Origin: Caballeronia jiangsuensis
Lineage (GTDB): Bacteria; Pseudomonadota; Gammaproteobacteria; Burkholderiales; Burkholderiaceae
Assembly: GCA_000648925.1 (NCBI GenBank)
Contig: JFHF01000010.1
Location: 1-64,000, forward strand
Reading direction: 5' to 3'
DNA: 64,000 nucleotides
Shown piece after piece: positions 1-8,255 of the stretch (position 1 is its first letter; each line of letters begins with the position of its first letter). The notes beneath the pieces were generated by a model. The model worked only from the letters and a program-made list of their open reading frames with translations, was not told the origin of the DNA and made no database searches. The position numbers were made by a program, and so were the translations under genes.

Positions 1-1
1 G

Positions 2-2170
2 TACGACGACGCCTCGCACTCGAAGATCACGCTGGGTGGTTCGGGCGCAGCGCCGGTGAAGCTCACGAACGTGGCTGACGGCACGAGCCAGAACGACGCG
101 GTGAACTTCGGTCAGTTGAGTTCGCTGTCGGCTTCGACCTCGATGGGCCTCAACTCGCTGTCCACGGGCTTCAGCTCGCTGTCTAGCTCGACCTCCACGG
201 CAGTGAATTCGCTGTCCACGGGCGTGAGTTCGCTGTCGAGCTCGGCCTCCACGGCGGTCAGATCGCTGTCCACGAGTGTGAGCTCGCTGTCGACCACGAC
301 CTCCACGGCGATCAGCTCGCTGTCCACGGGTGTCGACTCGCTGTCCACGGGTGTGAGCTCGCTGTCGAGCTCGGCCTCCACGGGCATCAGCTCGCTGTCG
401 ACCAATGTGAGTTCGCTGTCCACGGGCATCAGCTCGCTGTCGAGCTCGGCCTCCACGGTGGTCAGCTCGCTGTCCACGGGTGTGAGTTCGCTGTCCACGA
501 ACACGAGTTCGCTGTCCACAGGTATTAGCTCGCTGTCCGCGTCGACTTCGACCGGTATCGGCTCGGTGTCGACGGGTATGAGTTCGCTGTCGGCAGGCAT
601 CAGCTCGCTGTCGACTTCGAGCTCGACGGCGATCAGCTCGCTGTCCACGGGTATCGACTCGGTGTCGACGGGTATCGCCTCGCTGTCCACGTCGAATTCG
701 ACGGCGATCAGCTCGCTGTCCACGAGCGTCAGCTCGCTGTCCACGTCGAGTTCGACGGCGGTTAGCTCGCTGTCCACGGGTGTCGACTCGCTGTCCGCAG
801 GTGTCAGCTCGCTGTCCACGACTGGTTCGACGAGTGCCAGCTCGCTGTCGACGGGTATCGACGCAGTGTCGACGGGCTTTAGCTCGTTGTCGACGGGTAT
901 CGACTCGCTGTCGACGGGCTTCAGCTCGCTGTCGACTTCGATGTCGACGAGCATCAATTCGCTGTCCACGGGCGCGAGTTCGATGTCGACGATCGTGAGC
1001 TCGATGTCGACGAGCATCAGCACGATAGTCAGCGGGGTCACGAGCATGTCGACGTCGCTGAGCAGCGTATTCGCCGGTGGCGGCATGAAGTACTTCCACG
1101 CCAACTCGGTCCTGATCGACTCTTCGGCGACCGGCAAGAACTCGATCGCGATCGGCGGTAACGCTAGTGCGACGGCTGAGAACTCGGTAGCGCTCGCGAC
1201 CAATGCTGTGGCGGACCAGGCGAACACCGTGTCCTTCGGTAACAACCTCGGCGATAAACTGCGCATCACGAACATCGCCGATGGCATTGCCGATAGCGAT
1301 GTGGCGACGGTGGGTCAGTTGAAGGCCGTGACCCCGAAGGGAACGAATGGCATGCCGAAGACGGTCGCGACGTTCGGCACGAATGAGGACGGAAGCACCG
1401 ACTACAGCAACATCACGCTCGGCGGCAAGGACGGCACGGTCATCCATGACGTTGCAAATGGTGTTGCGCCGACGGACTTGGCGAACAAGGGGCAGCTCGA
1501 CGCATTGTCCGGTAAGGTCGCCAATACGACGGTCGGAGACGACCCGATGTTTGCCGGGGACGGTAACCGTGCTTCCGAATCCGCGGTAGCAAGCGGCACG
1601 CATGCAACTGCGAGCGGCGCAAGCGCTCAGGCAACGGGTGCGAACTCGGTTGCACAAGGCGCAAGCGCGGTCGCCAGCGGCGTTGGCGCGGCAGCCATCG
1701 GTGCCGGCAGCCATGCATCCGCGGATGATTCGGTTGCGCTGGGTGCGAGTTCGGTGGCGGATCGTGCGAACACGGTGTCGGTCGGCTCGGCGGGTGGCGA
1801 GCGTCAGATCACCAACGTGGCTGCGGGTACGCAAGGCACGGATCTGGTCAACGTCAACCAGTTGAACGACGCCGTGACGCAATCCAATAGCTACACGGAT
1901 AGCGTGGTGAACGGTATGCAAGGTGCCATCGCGGATGTGGGCCGCAGCGCTTATTCGGGTATCGCGGCGGCCACCGCCCTCGCGATGATCCCGAACATCG
2001 ATCAGGACAAGACGATGTCGGTCGGTGTGGGCGGTGCAACGTATCAGGGCTATGCGGCTGCAGCTGTCGCACTGAACCTGCGCGTCACCCAGAACCTGGT
2101 GCTGAAGGCCGGCGCGGGTTCGAGCCGCAGCGGCACGGTCTACGGTGCCAACGCGTCGTATCGGTGGTAA
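2..2170 (+). CDS. Trimeric autotransporter adhesin, C-terminal part (5' end outside window)
   Basis: Surface adhesin of the YadA/BimA/Hia class (type Vc secretion), anchored in the outer membrane as a trimer. The reading frame is open from the first bases of the window, so the signal peptide and the true head are missing. In order one sees a YadA neck (LTNVADG...NFGQL), a 304-residue Ser/Thr-rich stalk of 7- and 11-residue modules, an FHANS segment, YadA-type head repeats (NSIAIGG, NSVALAT) with a neck ending in VATVGQL, a second Ala/Gly/Ser-rich head-like stretch with a neck (ITNVAAGTQGTDLVNVNQL), and a C-terminal anchor of about 70 residues ending in an aromatic residue (YRW), as usual for outer-membrane beta-barrels. 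FHANS followed by head repeats is typical of Burkholderia adhesins. Receptor and function cannot be told from the sequence. Confidence 0.95.
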   Translation, partial: YDDASHSKITLGGSGAAPVKLTNVADGTSQNDAVNFGQLSSLSASTSMGLNSLSTGFSSLSSSTSTAVNSLSTGVSSLSSSASTAVRSLSTSVSSLSTTTSTAISSLSTGVDSLSTGVSSLSSSASTGISSLSTNVSSLSTGISSLSSSASTVVSSLSTGVSSLSTNTSSLSTGISSLSASTSTGIGSVSTGMSSLSAGISSLSTSSSTAISSLSTGIDSVSTGIASLSTSNSTAISSLSTSVSSLSTSSSTAVSSLSTGVDSLSAGVSSLSTTGSTSASSLSTGIDAVSTGFSSLSTGIDSLSTGFSSLSTSMSTSINSLSTGASSMSTIVSSMSTSISTIVSGVTSMSTSLSSVFAGGGMKYFHANSVLIDSSATGKNSIAIGGNASATAENSVALATNAVADQANTVSFGNNLGDKLRITNIADGIADSDVATVGQLKAVTPKGTNGMPKTVATFGTNEDGSTDYSNITLGGKDGTVIHDVANGVAPTDLANKGQLDALSGKVANTTVGDDPMFAGDGNRASESAVASGTHATASGASAQATGANSVAQGASAVASGVGAAAIGAGSHASADDSVALGASSVADRANTVSVGSAGGERQITNVAAGTQGTDLVNVNQLNDAVTQSNSYTDSVVNGMQGAIADVGRSAYSGIAAATALAMIPNIDQDKTMSVGVGGATYQGYAAAAVALNLRVTQNLVLKAGAGSSRSGTVYGANASYRW
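119..1030 (+). repeat. In-frame 21/33-bp modular repeat encoding the adhesin stalk
   Basis: The translation breaks without remainder into 23 heptads of the form SSLSTGV and 13 hendecads of the form SSLSSSASTAV, 304 residues in all. Hydrophobic residues (L, V, I, M, F) fall at module position 3 and at the last position. This is the a/d spacing of a trimeric coiled coil. The DNA units share the core agctcgctgtc and are 21 or 33 bp long, so gain or loss of units keeps the frame. Confidence 0.9.
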
Positions 2171-2177
2171 GGCGAAC

Positions 2178-2235
2178 GTCCCGGGCTAACGCTCGGGACG
2201 ACCCGGGCGACCGCGAAGTCATGCGCTCGCCCGGG
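2178..2235 (+). other. Two tandem GC-rich hairpins after the adhesin gene
   Basis: The first hairpin pairs gtcccg with cgggac (2178-2199). The second pairs cccgggcga (2202-2210) with tcgcccggg (2227-2235), a perfect 9-bp stem. Neither is followed by a T-run, so they are not classical intrinsic terminators. They may stabilise the mRNA 3' end or separate the adhesin transcript from the lipoprotein gene 40 bp further on. Confidence 0.5.
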
Positions 2236-2273
2236 AGCCCAGCTCTTTGAACCGATTTAGGTAGCTAATCAAG

Positions 2274-2582
2274 ATGTCCAAACTTCTTCTCTCCGTTTTT
2301 ACCGCCATCGGCGTGCTTTCTGCTTGCACGACGGATACGGGTATCACTTACACGGCGCGCAAACTGAATGTCGCCGAGCAGAAGCAGGCGTATCGCGTCA
2401 CTTGCTCGGGGATTTTCGAATCTCAGAAATCGTGCATGTCCGAAGCTTCGCGCATCTGCAAGGATCAACAAGTCGTGGTCGTTGAGGCGCTCGATAATCC
2501 GAAACTCAGGCCGGGTGGCAGCAGCGCGCGCGAGCTTAACTTTACGTGCGTTAGCGGGTCGCCATCGAAGCCGGCGGCTTGA
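2274..2582 (+). CDS. Small Cys-containing lipoprotein of unknown function
   Basis: A 102-residue protein with a short signal sequence (MSKLLLSVFTAIGV) ending in a lipobox, LSAC, with the lipidated Cys at residue 18. The mature part is about 85 residues and carries four further cysteines (VTCSG, KSCMS, RICKD, FTCVS), so one or two disulfides are plausible. It follows the adhesin gene by about 100 bp on the same strand and ends in its own terminator. It does not resemble the known autotransporter helpers SadB or TpgA in length or motifs. No function is assigned; a role in adhesin export or in the envelope is only suggested by position. Confidence 0.8.
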   Translation: MSKLLLSVFTAIGVLSACTTDTGITYTARKLNVAEQKQAYRVTCSGIFESQKSCMSEASRICKDQQVVVVEALDNPKLRPGGSSARELNFTCVSGSPSKPAA

Positions 2583-2627
2583 TGCGTATCGAATGATCGA
2601 GCCACTGCGGCTCGCATCGTTCTTCTG

Positions 2628-2662
2628 AAAACCGACGTTCGCTTGAACGTCGGTTTTTTTTT
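2628..2662 (+). terminator. Intrinsic terminator after the lipoprotein gene
   Basis: Perfect stem accgacgttc / gaacgtcggt with a 4-nt loop, followed by a run of ten T. Confidence 0.93.
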
Positions 2663-2872
2663 GCTTCGCGTGTCCCGCGCTTCGAACGAACAACCGCGCG
2701 AGTCGCGCATAATTTCGCAAAGGCCATTTCCCCGGCCAATCGCCTCGCTTACAAGTAGAATTCCGTTGCCCAGCGCCGTGTTCGCGCTTGCCGGACATTG
2801 CTCGTATGTGCAGTGCAGCGACGGCAAACGCATACATAGCGCAAAAAACCTCAACAAAATCAAGGAGGCGTT

Positions 2873-4237
2873 ATGCCAGCCGTCCACGGGAGCATGCTGC
2901 TGCTCTACGCGGTGATCGCGATCGCGGTTCTGATCCTGATGATCGCCCGCTATAAGGTTTACCCGTTCCTCGTCCTCATGATCGTGTCCGTGTTGCTGGC
3001 CCTGGCGGTCGGCATGCCGATGGACAAAATCGTCAAGTCGTTCGAAACCGGTAACGGTAATACGCTTGGCCACATTGCAGTCGTGGTTGGTCTTGGCACG
3101 ATGCTCGGCAAGATGATGGCCGAATCGGGCGGCGCCGAGCGCATCGCGAATACGCTGATTAATCTGTTCGGCGAAAAGAACATCCATTGGGCGATGATGG
3201 TCGTCGCGATCATCGTCGGCTTGCCGGTGTTCTTCGAAGTGGGCTTCGTGCTTCTGATTCCGATCGCGTTCAACGTCGCGCGGCGCACCGGCAAATCGCT
3301 GCTGCTGATCGGCCTGCCGATGGTCGCGGGCCTCTCGGTCGTGCACGGTCTGATTCCCCCGCACCCGGCCGCATTGCTCGCCGTGCAGGCGTATCACGCG
3401 GATATCGGCAAGACGATCGCTTACGGTCTGATCGTCGGCGTGCCGACGGCAATCGTCGCGGGCCCGCTGTTCGCGTTGATGATCCACAAGTACATCAAAC
3501 TGCCGGACGCCAACGCGCTCGCCGACCAGTTCACCCAAAAACACGGTGACACCGAGAAAAAGCACGATCTGCCGAGTTTCGGCATCACGCTGTTCACGAT
3601 TCTGCTGCCGGTCATTCTGATGTTGATCGGAAGCTGGGCGGATCTGGTCTTCACCCCGAAAACTTTGCCGAACGATTTGCTGCGCTTTATCGGCCAATCG
3701 GATATGGCGCTTCTGATCGCCGTGCTGGTCAGCTTCTGGACCTTCGGCGCGAAACAGGGTTTCAACCGCGAGCAGATTCAGAAGTTCTGCGGCGAGTGCC
3801 TGGCGCCGATCGCGGGCATCACGCTGATCGTCGGTGCGGGTGGCGGTTTCGGCCAGGTTCTGCGCGATAGCGGCATCTCGCAGCAGATCGTCGCGACGGC
3901 GTCGTCGGCAAGCCTGTCGCCGCTTTTGCTCGGCTGGTTCGTCGCCGCGCTGATCCGTCTCGCAACGGGCTCGGCGACGGTCGCGATGACGACCGCATGC
4001 GGCATCGTCGCGCCGATCGCCGCCGCGGCGGGCGGCCACACGAGCCCGGAACTGCTGGTGCTCGCCACCGGCTCCGGCTCGCTGATCTTCTCGCATGTGA
4101 ACGATGGTGGCTTCTGGCTGATCAAAGAGTATTTCGGGATGACGGTCGGTCAGACGTTCAAGACCTGGTCGCTGCTCGAAACCATCATTTCCTTGATGGG
4201 ACTCGGTTTGACCTTCGCGCTTGCGGCGGTCGTCTAA
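2873..4237 (+). CDS. gntP: Gluconate permease, GntP family
   Basis: Inner-membrane H+/gluconate symporter of 454 residues, the usual GntP family length, with about 12-14 hydrophobic segments over the whole length. Family motifs include GLGTMLGKMMAESGG near residue 73, a VGLPVFFEVGFVLL segment near 115, and a C-terminal SHVNDGGFWL stretch. The start is set by a strong aaggagg Shine-Dalgarno 6 nt upstream. It lies 10 bp ahead of gluconokinase, so the two form an uptake and phosphorylation unit feeding gluconate into the Entner-Doudoroff or pentose phosphate routes. No gntR regulator is seen in the window. The exact subfamily member (GntP, GntT or GntU) cannot be settled; the substrate is inferred from the kinase next door. 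Confidence 0.93.
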   Translation: MPAVHGSMLLLYAVIAIAVLILMIARYKVYPFLVLMIVSVLLALAVGMPMDKIVKSFETGNGNTLGHIAVVVGLGTMLGKMMAESGGAERIANTLINLFGEKNIHWAMMVVAIIVGLPVFFEVGFVLLIPIAFNVARRTGKSLLLIGLPMVAGLSVVHGLIPPHPAALLAVQAYHADIGKTIAYGLIVGVPTAIVAGPLFALMIHKYIKLPDANALADQFTQKHGDTEKKHDLPSFGITLFTILLPVILMLIGSWADLVFTPKTLPNDLLRFIGQSDMALLIAVLVSFWTFGAKQGFNREQIQKFCGECLAPIAGITLIVGAGGGFGQVLRDSGISQQIVATASSASLSPLLLGWFVAALIRLATGSATVAMTTACGIVAPIAAAAGGHTSPELLVLATGSGSLIFSHVNDGGFWLIKEYFGMTVGQTFKTWSLLETIISLMGLGLTFALAAVV

Positions 4238-4247
4238 GGAGATTTCG

Positions 4248-4742
4248 ATGATTCTGATCGCGATGGGCGTGTCGGGCGCCGGCAAGTCTCTAATCGGCGA
4301 ATTGCTGGCGGAGCGCTTGCACTGCTCGTTCACCGATGGCGACGCGTTTCACAGCGCCGCCAACAAGGAGAAGATGCACAAGGGCATACCGTTGACCGAC
4401 GACGACCGCTGGCCGTGGCTGAAGACGATTCGCGCCGCGATCGAGGAGAAGCAGGGCGCGGGCGAAACGGCGGTGTTCACGTGCTCGTCGTTGAAACGCT
4501 CGTATCGCGACGTCCTGCGTGAGAACGACAAGGATGTGTGCTTCGTCTATCTGGAAGGCTCGTTCGAGGTCCTGCACGAGCGGCTCGGGTCGCGCACGGG
4601 CCATTTTTTCGATCCGTCGCTGCTCAAGAGCCAGCTCGAAACGCTCGAACCGCCGGGCGAGGACGAGGCGATCATCGTGAGCATCGAGCACACGCCCGAG
4701 GAAATCGTCGAGATCGTGATTGAGGAACTGAAGACGCGCTGA
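4248..4742 (+). CDS. gntK: Gluconokinase
   Basis: Phosphorylates gluconate to 6-phosphogluconate with ATP. It has 164 residues, normal for the short GntK family. The P-loop GVSGAGKS lies at residues 7-14, with the DGDAFH substrate motif and the TCSSLKRSYRD segment behind it. The ATG at 4248 was chosen because an aaggag site (4236-4241) overlaps the gntP stop and is well spaced to it. An earlier in-frame ATG at 4221 lies inside gntP and would add nine unrelated residues. Translational coupling with gntP is likely. Confidence 0.95.
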   Translation: MILIAMGVSGAGKSLIGELLAERLHCSFTDGDAFHSAANKEKMHKGIPLTDDDRWPWLKTIRAAIEEKQGAGETAVFTCSSLKRSYRDVLRENDKDVCFVYLEGSFEVLHERLGSRTGHFFDPSLLKSQLETLEPPGEDEAIIVSIEHTPEEIVEIVIEELKTR

Positions 4743-4759
4743 ACGCGCGCTTCACCAAG

Positions 4760-4797
4760 AGAAAAGGCCCCACGTCGCAAAACGTGGGGCCTTTCTC
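4760..4797. terminator. Bidirectional terminator between gntK and purB
   Basis: Stem aaaggccccacgt / acgtggggccttt around a short loop, with A-rich and T-rich flanks on either side. It serves the convergent ends of gntK (+) and purB (-). Confidence 0.88.
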
Positions 4798-4818
4798 GTT
4801 GCCGGGACGTGGCGGGCG

Positions 4819-6252
<1,434 letters not shown>

Positions 6253-6293
6253 TTACCATCGGATGCGTCCCAATCCCCGACGCGCGCCGCCGT

Positions 6294-6995
6294 TCAGCGG
6301 GTCCGCAGTTCGTCGTCGAGTGCGTGAAGTTGCGCGGGCGTGCCGACGTTCTCCCAGCGGCCTTCGTAGCGTTCGCCGCTCGCGCGCCCGGCCGCGATCG
6401 TTTCGCGGTAGTAGGGCGTAAGCGCGCGGCGCGTACCGGGCGCGAGATCGCGGAACATGCGCGTGTCATACAGGCCGATATTGCCGAACGTGTAACGCGG
6501 CTCGCCATCGAGTGCGAGCACGCCGTCGCGCAAGGCGAAATCGCCTTTGGGATGAAACGGCGGATTCGGCACCATCACGAGATGCATGCCGGGTTCCACG
6601 CGCGCCTTCAGCGCTTCGGCGTGGTCGCGCAAGGTCGAATAATCGAAATCGCAGAAGACGTCGCCGCTGACCGCGATAAACACGCCGCTCCCGATCAGAT
6701 GCCGCGCCTGCGCGATGCCGCCCGCCGTCTCCAGCGCCTCGGTTTCCGGCGAATACCGCAGTTCGACGCCCCAGCGAGAACCGCTCCCGAGCGCGGCTTC
6801 GATCTGCTCGCCGAGCCATGCATGATTGATGACGATCGTCTCGACGCCCGCCGCCGCGAGACGCTCGATCTGCCACACGATGAGCGGTTTGCCGGCAACT
6901 TCGAGCAACGGTTTTGGACACGTATCGGTGAGCGGGCGCATGCGTTCGCCACGGCCGGCGGCGAAGATCATCGCCGTTTTCAAAGCGTGCGTCAT
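6294..6995 (-). CDS. murU: N-acetylmuramate-1-phosphate uridylyltransferase, sugar nucleotidyltransferase family
   Basis: A 233-residue nucleotidyltransferase. The N-terminal signature AMIFAAGRGERMRPLT (residues 8-23) is the NTP-binding loop of the family, followed by KPLLEVAGKPLI and the metal-binding SGDVFCDFD. In the peptidoglycan recycling route known from Pseudomonas, MurU converts MurNAc-1-phosphate to UDP-MurNAc. The start at 6995 was chosen because the family motif begins eight residues later and it lies 7 bp after the amgK stop. It is in an operon with amgK, which makes the substrate. This pairing is the main reason to prefer MurU over a generic mannose-1-phosphate guanylyltransferase-like call. 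Confidence 0.88.
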   Translation of the reverse strand: MTHALKTAMIFAAGRGERMRPLTDTCPKPLLEVAGKPLIVWQIERLAAAGVETIVINHAWLGEQIEAALGSGSRWGVELRYSPETEALETAGGIAQARHLIGSGVFIAVSGDVFCDFDYSTLRDHAEALKARVEPGMHLVMVPNPPFHPKGDFALRDGVLALDGEPRYTFGNIGLYDTRMFRDLAPGTRRALTPYYRETIAAGRASGERYEGRWENVGTPAQLHALDDELRTR

Positions 6996-7002
6996 CGTGA
7001 AC

Positions 7003-8028
7003 TCAGAAGGTGTAACCGACTTCGATCGCGCGGCCTTCCAGCGAATCGAGCAGACGCGCGAACGGCCACAGCGGCGCGTAGCGCTCGGCGACCTTGCGCG
7101 CATAGCCGATGAAGCGCGGTAGATCGGCGAGATATTGCGGCTTGCCGTCGCGATAATGAATGCGCGCGAACAGGCCGAGCACCTTGATGTGACGCTGCAG
7201 GCCCATCCATTCGAGCTGACGATAGAACTCGCCGAAATCCGCATCGACGGGAAGTCCGGCCTTCTTCGCGCGTTCCCAGTAATAGGCGACGCAATCGAGC
7301 TGAAAGGCTTCTTCCCAGCTGATGAAGGCGTCGCGCATCAACGACGCCATGTCGTAGGTGATCGGCCCGTGCACCGCGTCCTGAAAATCCAGCACGCCCG
7401 GATTCGGCTCGCACACCATCAAATTGCGCGGCATGAAATCGCGCAGCATGAAGGTCTGCGGCTGGGCGAGCGCGCTCTGTACGAGCAGCGTGAAAGTGTG
7501 GTCGAGGGTCTTGCGTTCGTCGGCGGTGACTTCGCGGCCCAGATGGCGGCCGATGAACCACTCGGGCATCAACTCCATCTCGCGGCGCAGGAACGCCTCG
7601 TCGAAAGGCGGCAGCACGCCTTCGCGCGCGGTTTGCTGGAAACGGATCAGCGCGTCGATCGCGGCGCGCATCATCGGACGCGCGTTTTTCTCGTCGAGAA
7701 CGGACATGTAAGTCGTGGTGCCGAGATCCGTCACGAGCATGAAGCCGGCGTCGAAATCGGCTTCGAGGATTTTCGGCACGTGCACGTTCGCAGCTTCGAG
7801 CAGCCCGGCGACCTGCACGAACTCGCGGCATTTCTCGGGCGGCGGCGCATCGACGGCGATGAGCGTCTTGCCATGCTCCGAATCGCTCTCCAGCCGGAAA
7901 TAGCGGCGGAAGCTTGCATCGGCGGAAGCGGGGGCGAGACTGGCGACACTCAGCCGGTAGCGTCCGGCGAAATTTTCAAGCCACGAGCGGAGCTGATTCA
8001 GGCGGGCGTCGGAAGGAATATGCGTCAT
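7003..8028 (-). CDS. amgK: Anomeric N-acetylmuramate/N-acetylglucosamine kinase, aminoglycoside phosphotransferase family
   Basis: Phosphotransferase of 341 residues with an APH/choline-kinase fold. Seen are SADASFRRYFRL near residue 30, a VTDLGTTTYM hinge, the catalytic-loop equivalent MLRDFMPRNLM and the metal-site segment VLDFQDAVHGPITYD. AmgK phosphorylates MurNAc at the anomeric position, the step before MurU. The ATG at 8028 was chosen because upstream in-frame sequence does not look coding and lies in the divergent promoter region with lptD. Together amgK and murU form a salvage bypass of de novo UDP-MurNAc synthesis, the step blocked by fosfomycin. Confidence 0.88.
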   Translation of the reverse strand: MTHIPSDARLNQLRSWLENFAGRYRLSVASLAPASADASFRRYFRLESDSEHGKTLIAVDAPPPEKCREFVQVAGLLEAANVHVPKILEADFDAGFMLVTDLGTTTYMSVLDEKNARPMMRAAIDALIRFQQTAREGVLPPFDEAFLRREMELMPEWFIGRHLGREVTADERKTLDHTFTLLVQSALAQPQTFMLRDFMPRNLMVCEPNPGVLDFQDAVHGPITYDMASLMRDAFISWEEAFQLDCVAYYWERAKKAGLPVDADFGEFYRQLEWMGLQRHIKVLGLFARIHYRDGKPQYLADLPRFIGYARKVAERYAPLWPFARLLDSLEGRAIEVGYTF

Positions 8029-8055
8029 AAATTCGAGGGGCCAAACATCTTGCCA

Positions 8056-8061
8056 TATAAT
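8056..8061 (+). promoter_or_regulatory. Candidate -10 box for lptD in the divergent amgK/lptD region
   Basis: A perfect TATAAT lies between the divergent starts of amgK and lptD. No good -35 is seen at the right distance. The overlapping opposite strand reads TATTAT and could serve amgK. If used, lptD would have a leader of about 190 nt in which no regulatory fold was recognised. Confidence 0.4.
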
Positions 8062-8255
8062 ACCCCACGACTTTTTTAAGCGATCCGTTTCACGCCTGGC
8101 GCCAGGCCCCCGACGACTGTGAGCGTCACCGTTCGATCGAGTGTCGTCCCTGCTTAGCAACGGACCGTCAAGTTCGTGACTGCGGAAAGGGCGCGGCCGC
8201 CTGCCCGGCGGCATCGGCGCGTGGGACGCGAACGGGATCGAACCGCCACCCATAC

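Noticed and set aside
119..1030. CRISPR-like array
   Set aside because: Repeats are in-frame coding units without unique spacers of constant size.
112..1287. Long open frame on the minus strand across the adhesin stalk (391 codons)
   Set aside because: It is the reverse reading of a simple repeat lacking stop codons; it has repetitive VDSELTPVDSE-type sequence, no promoter or ribosome site, and the plus strand encodes recognisable adhesin domains on both sides.
2465..4333. 622-codon minus-strand frame opposite the gluconate genes
   Set aside because: Arg/Asp/His/Gln-rich shadow with no recognisable domain; gntP and gntK on the plus strand are certain.
8056..8255. Riboswitch or RNA thermometer in the lptD leader
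   Set aside because: About 190 nt were inspected and no conserved aptamer pattern or clear hairpin over the start was recognised.
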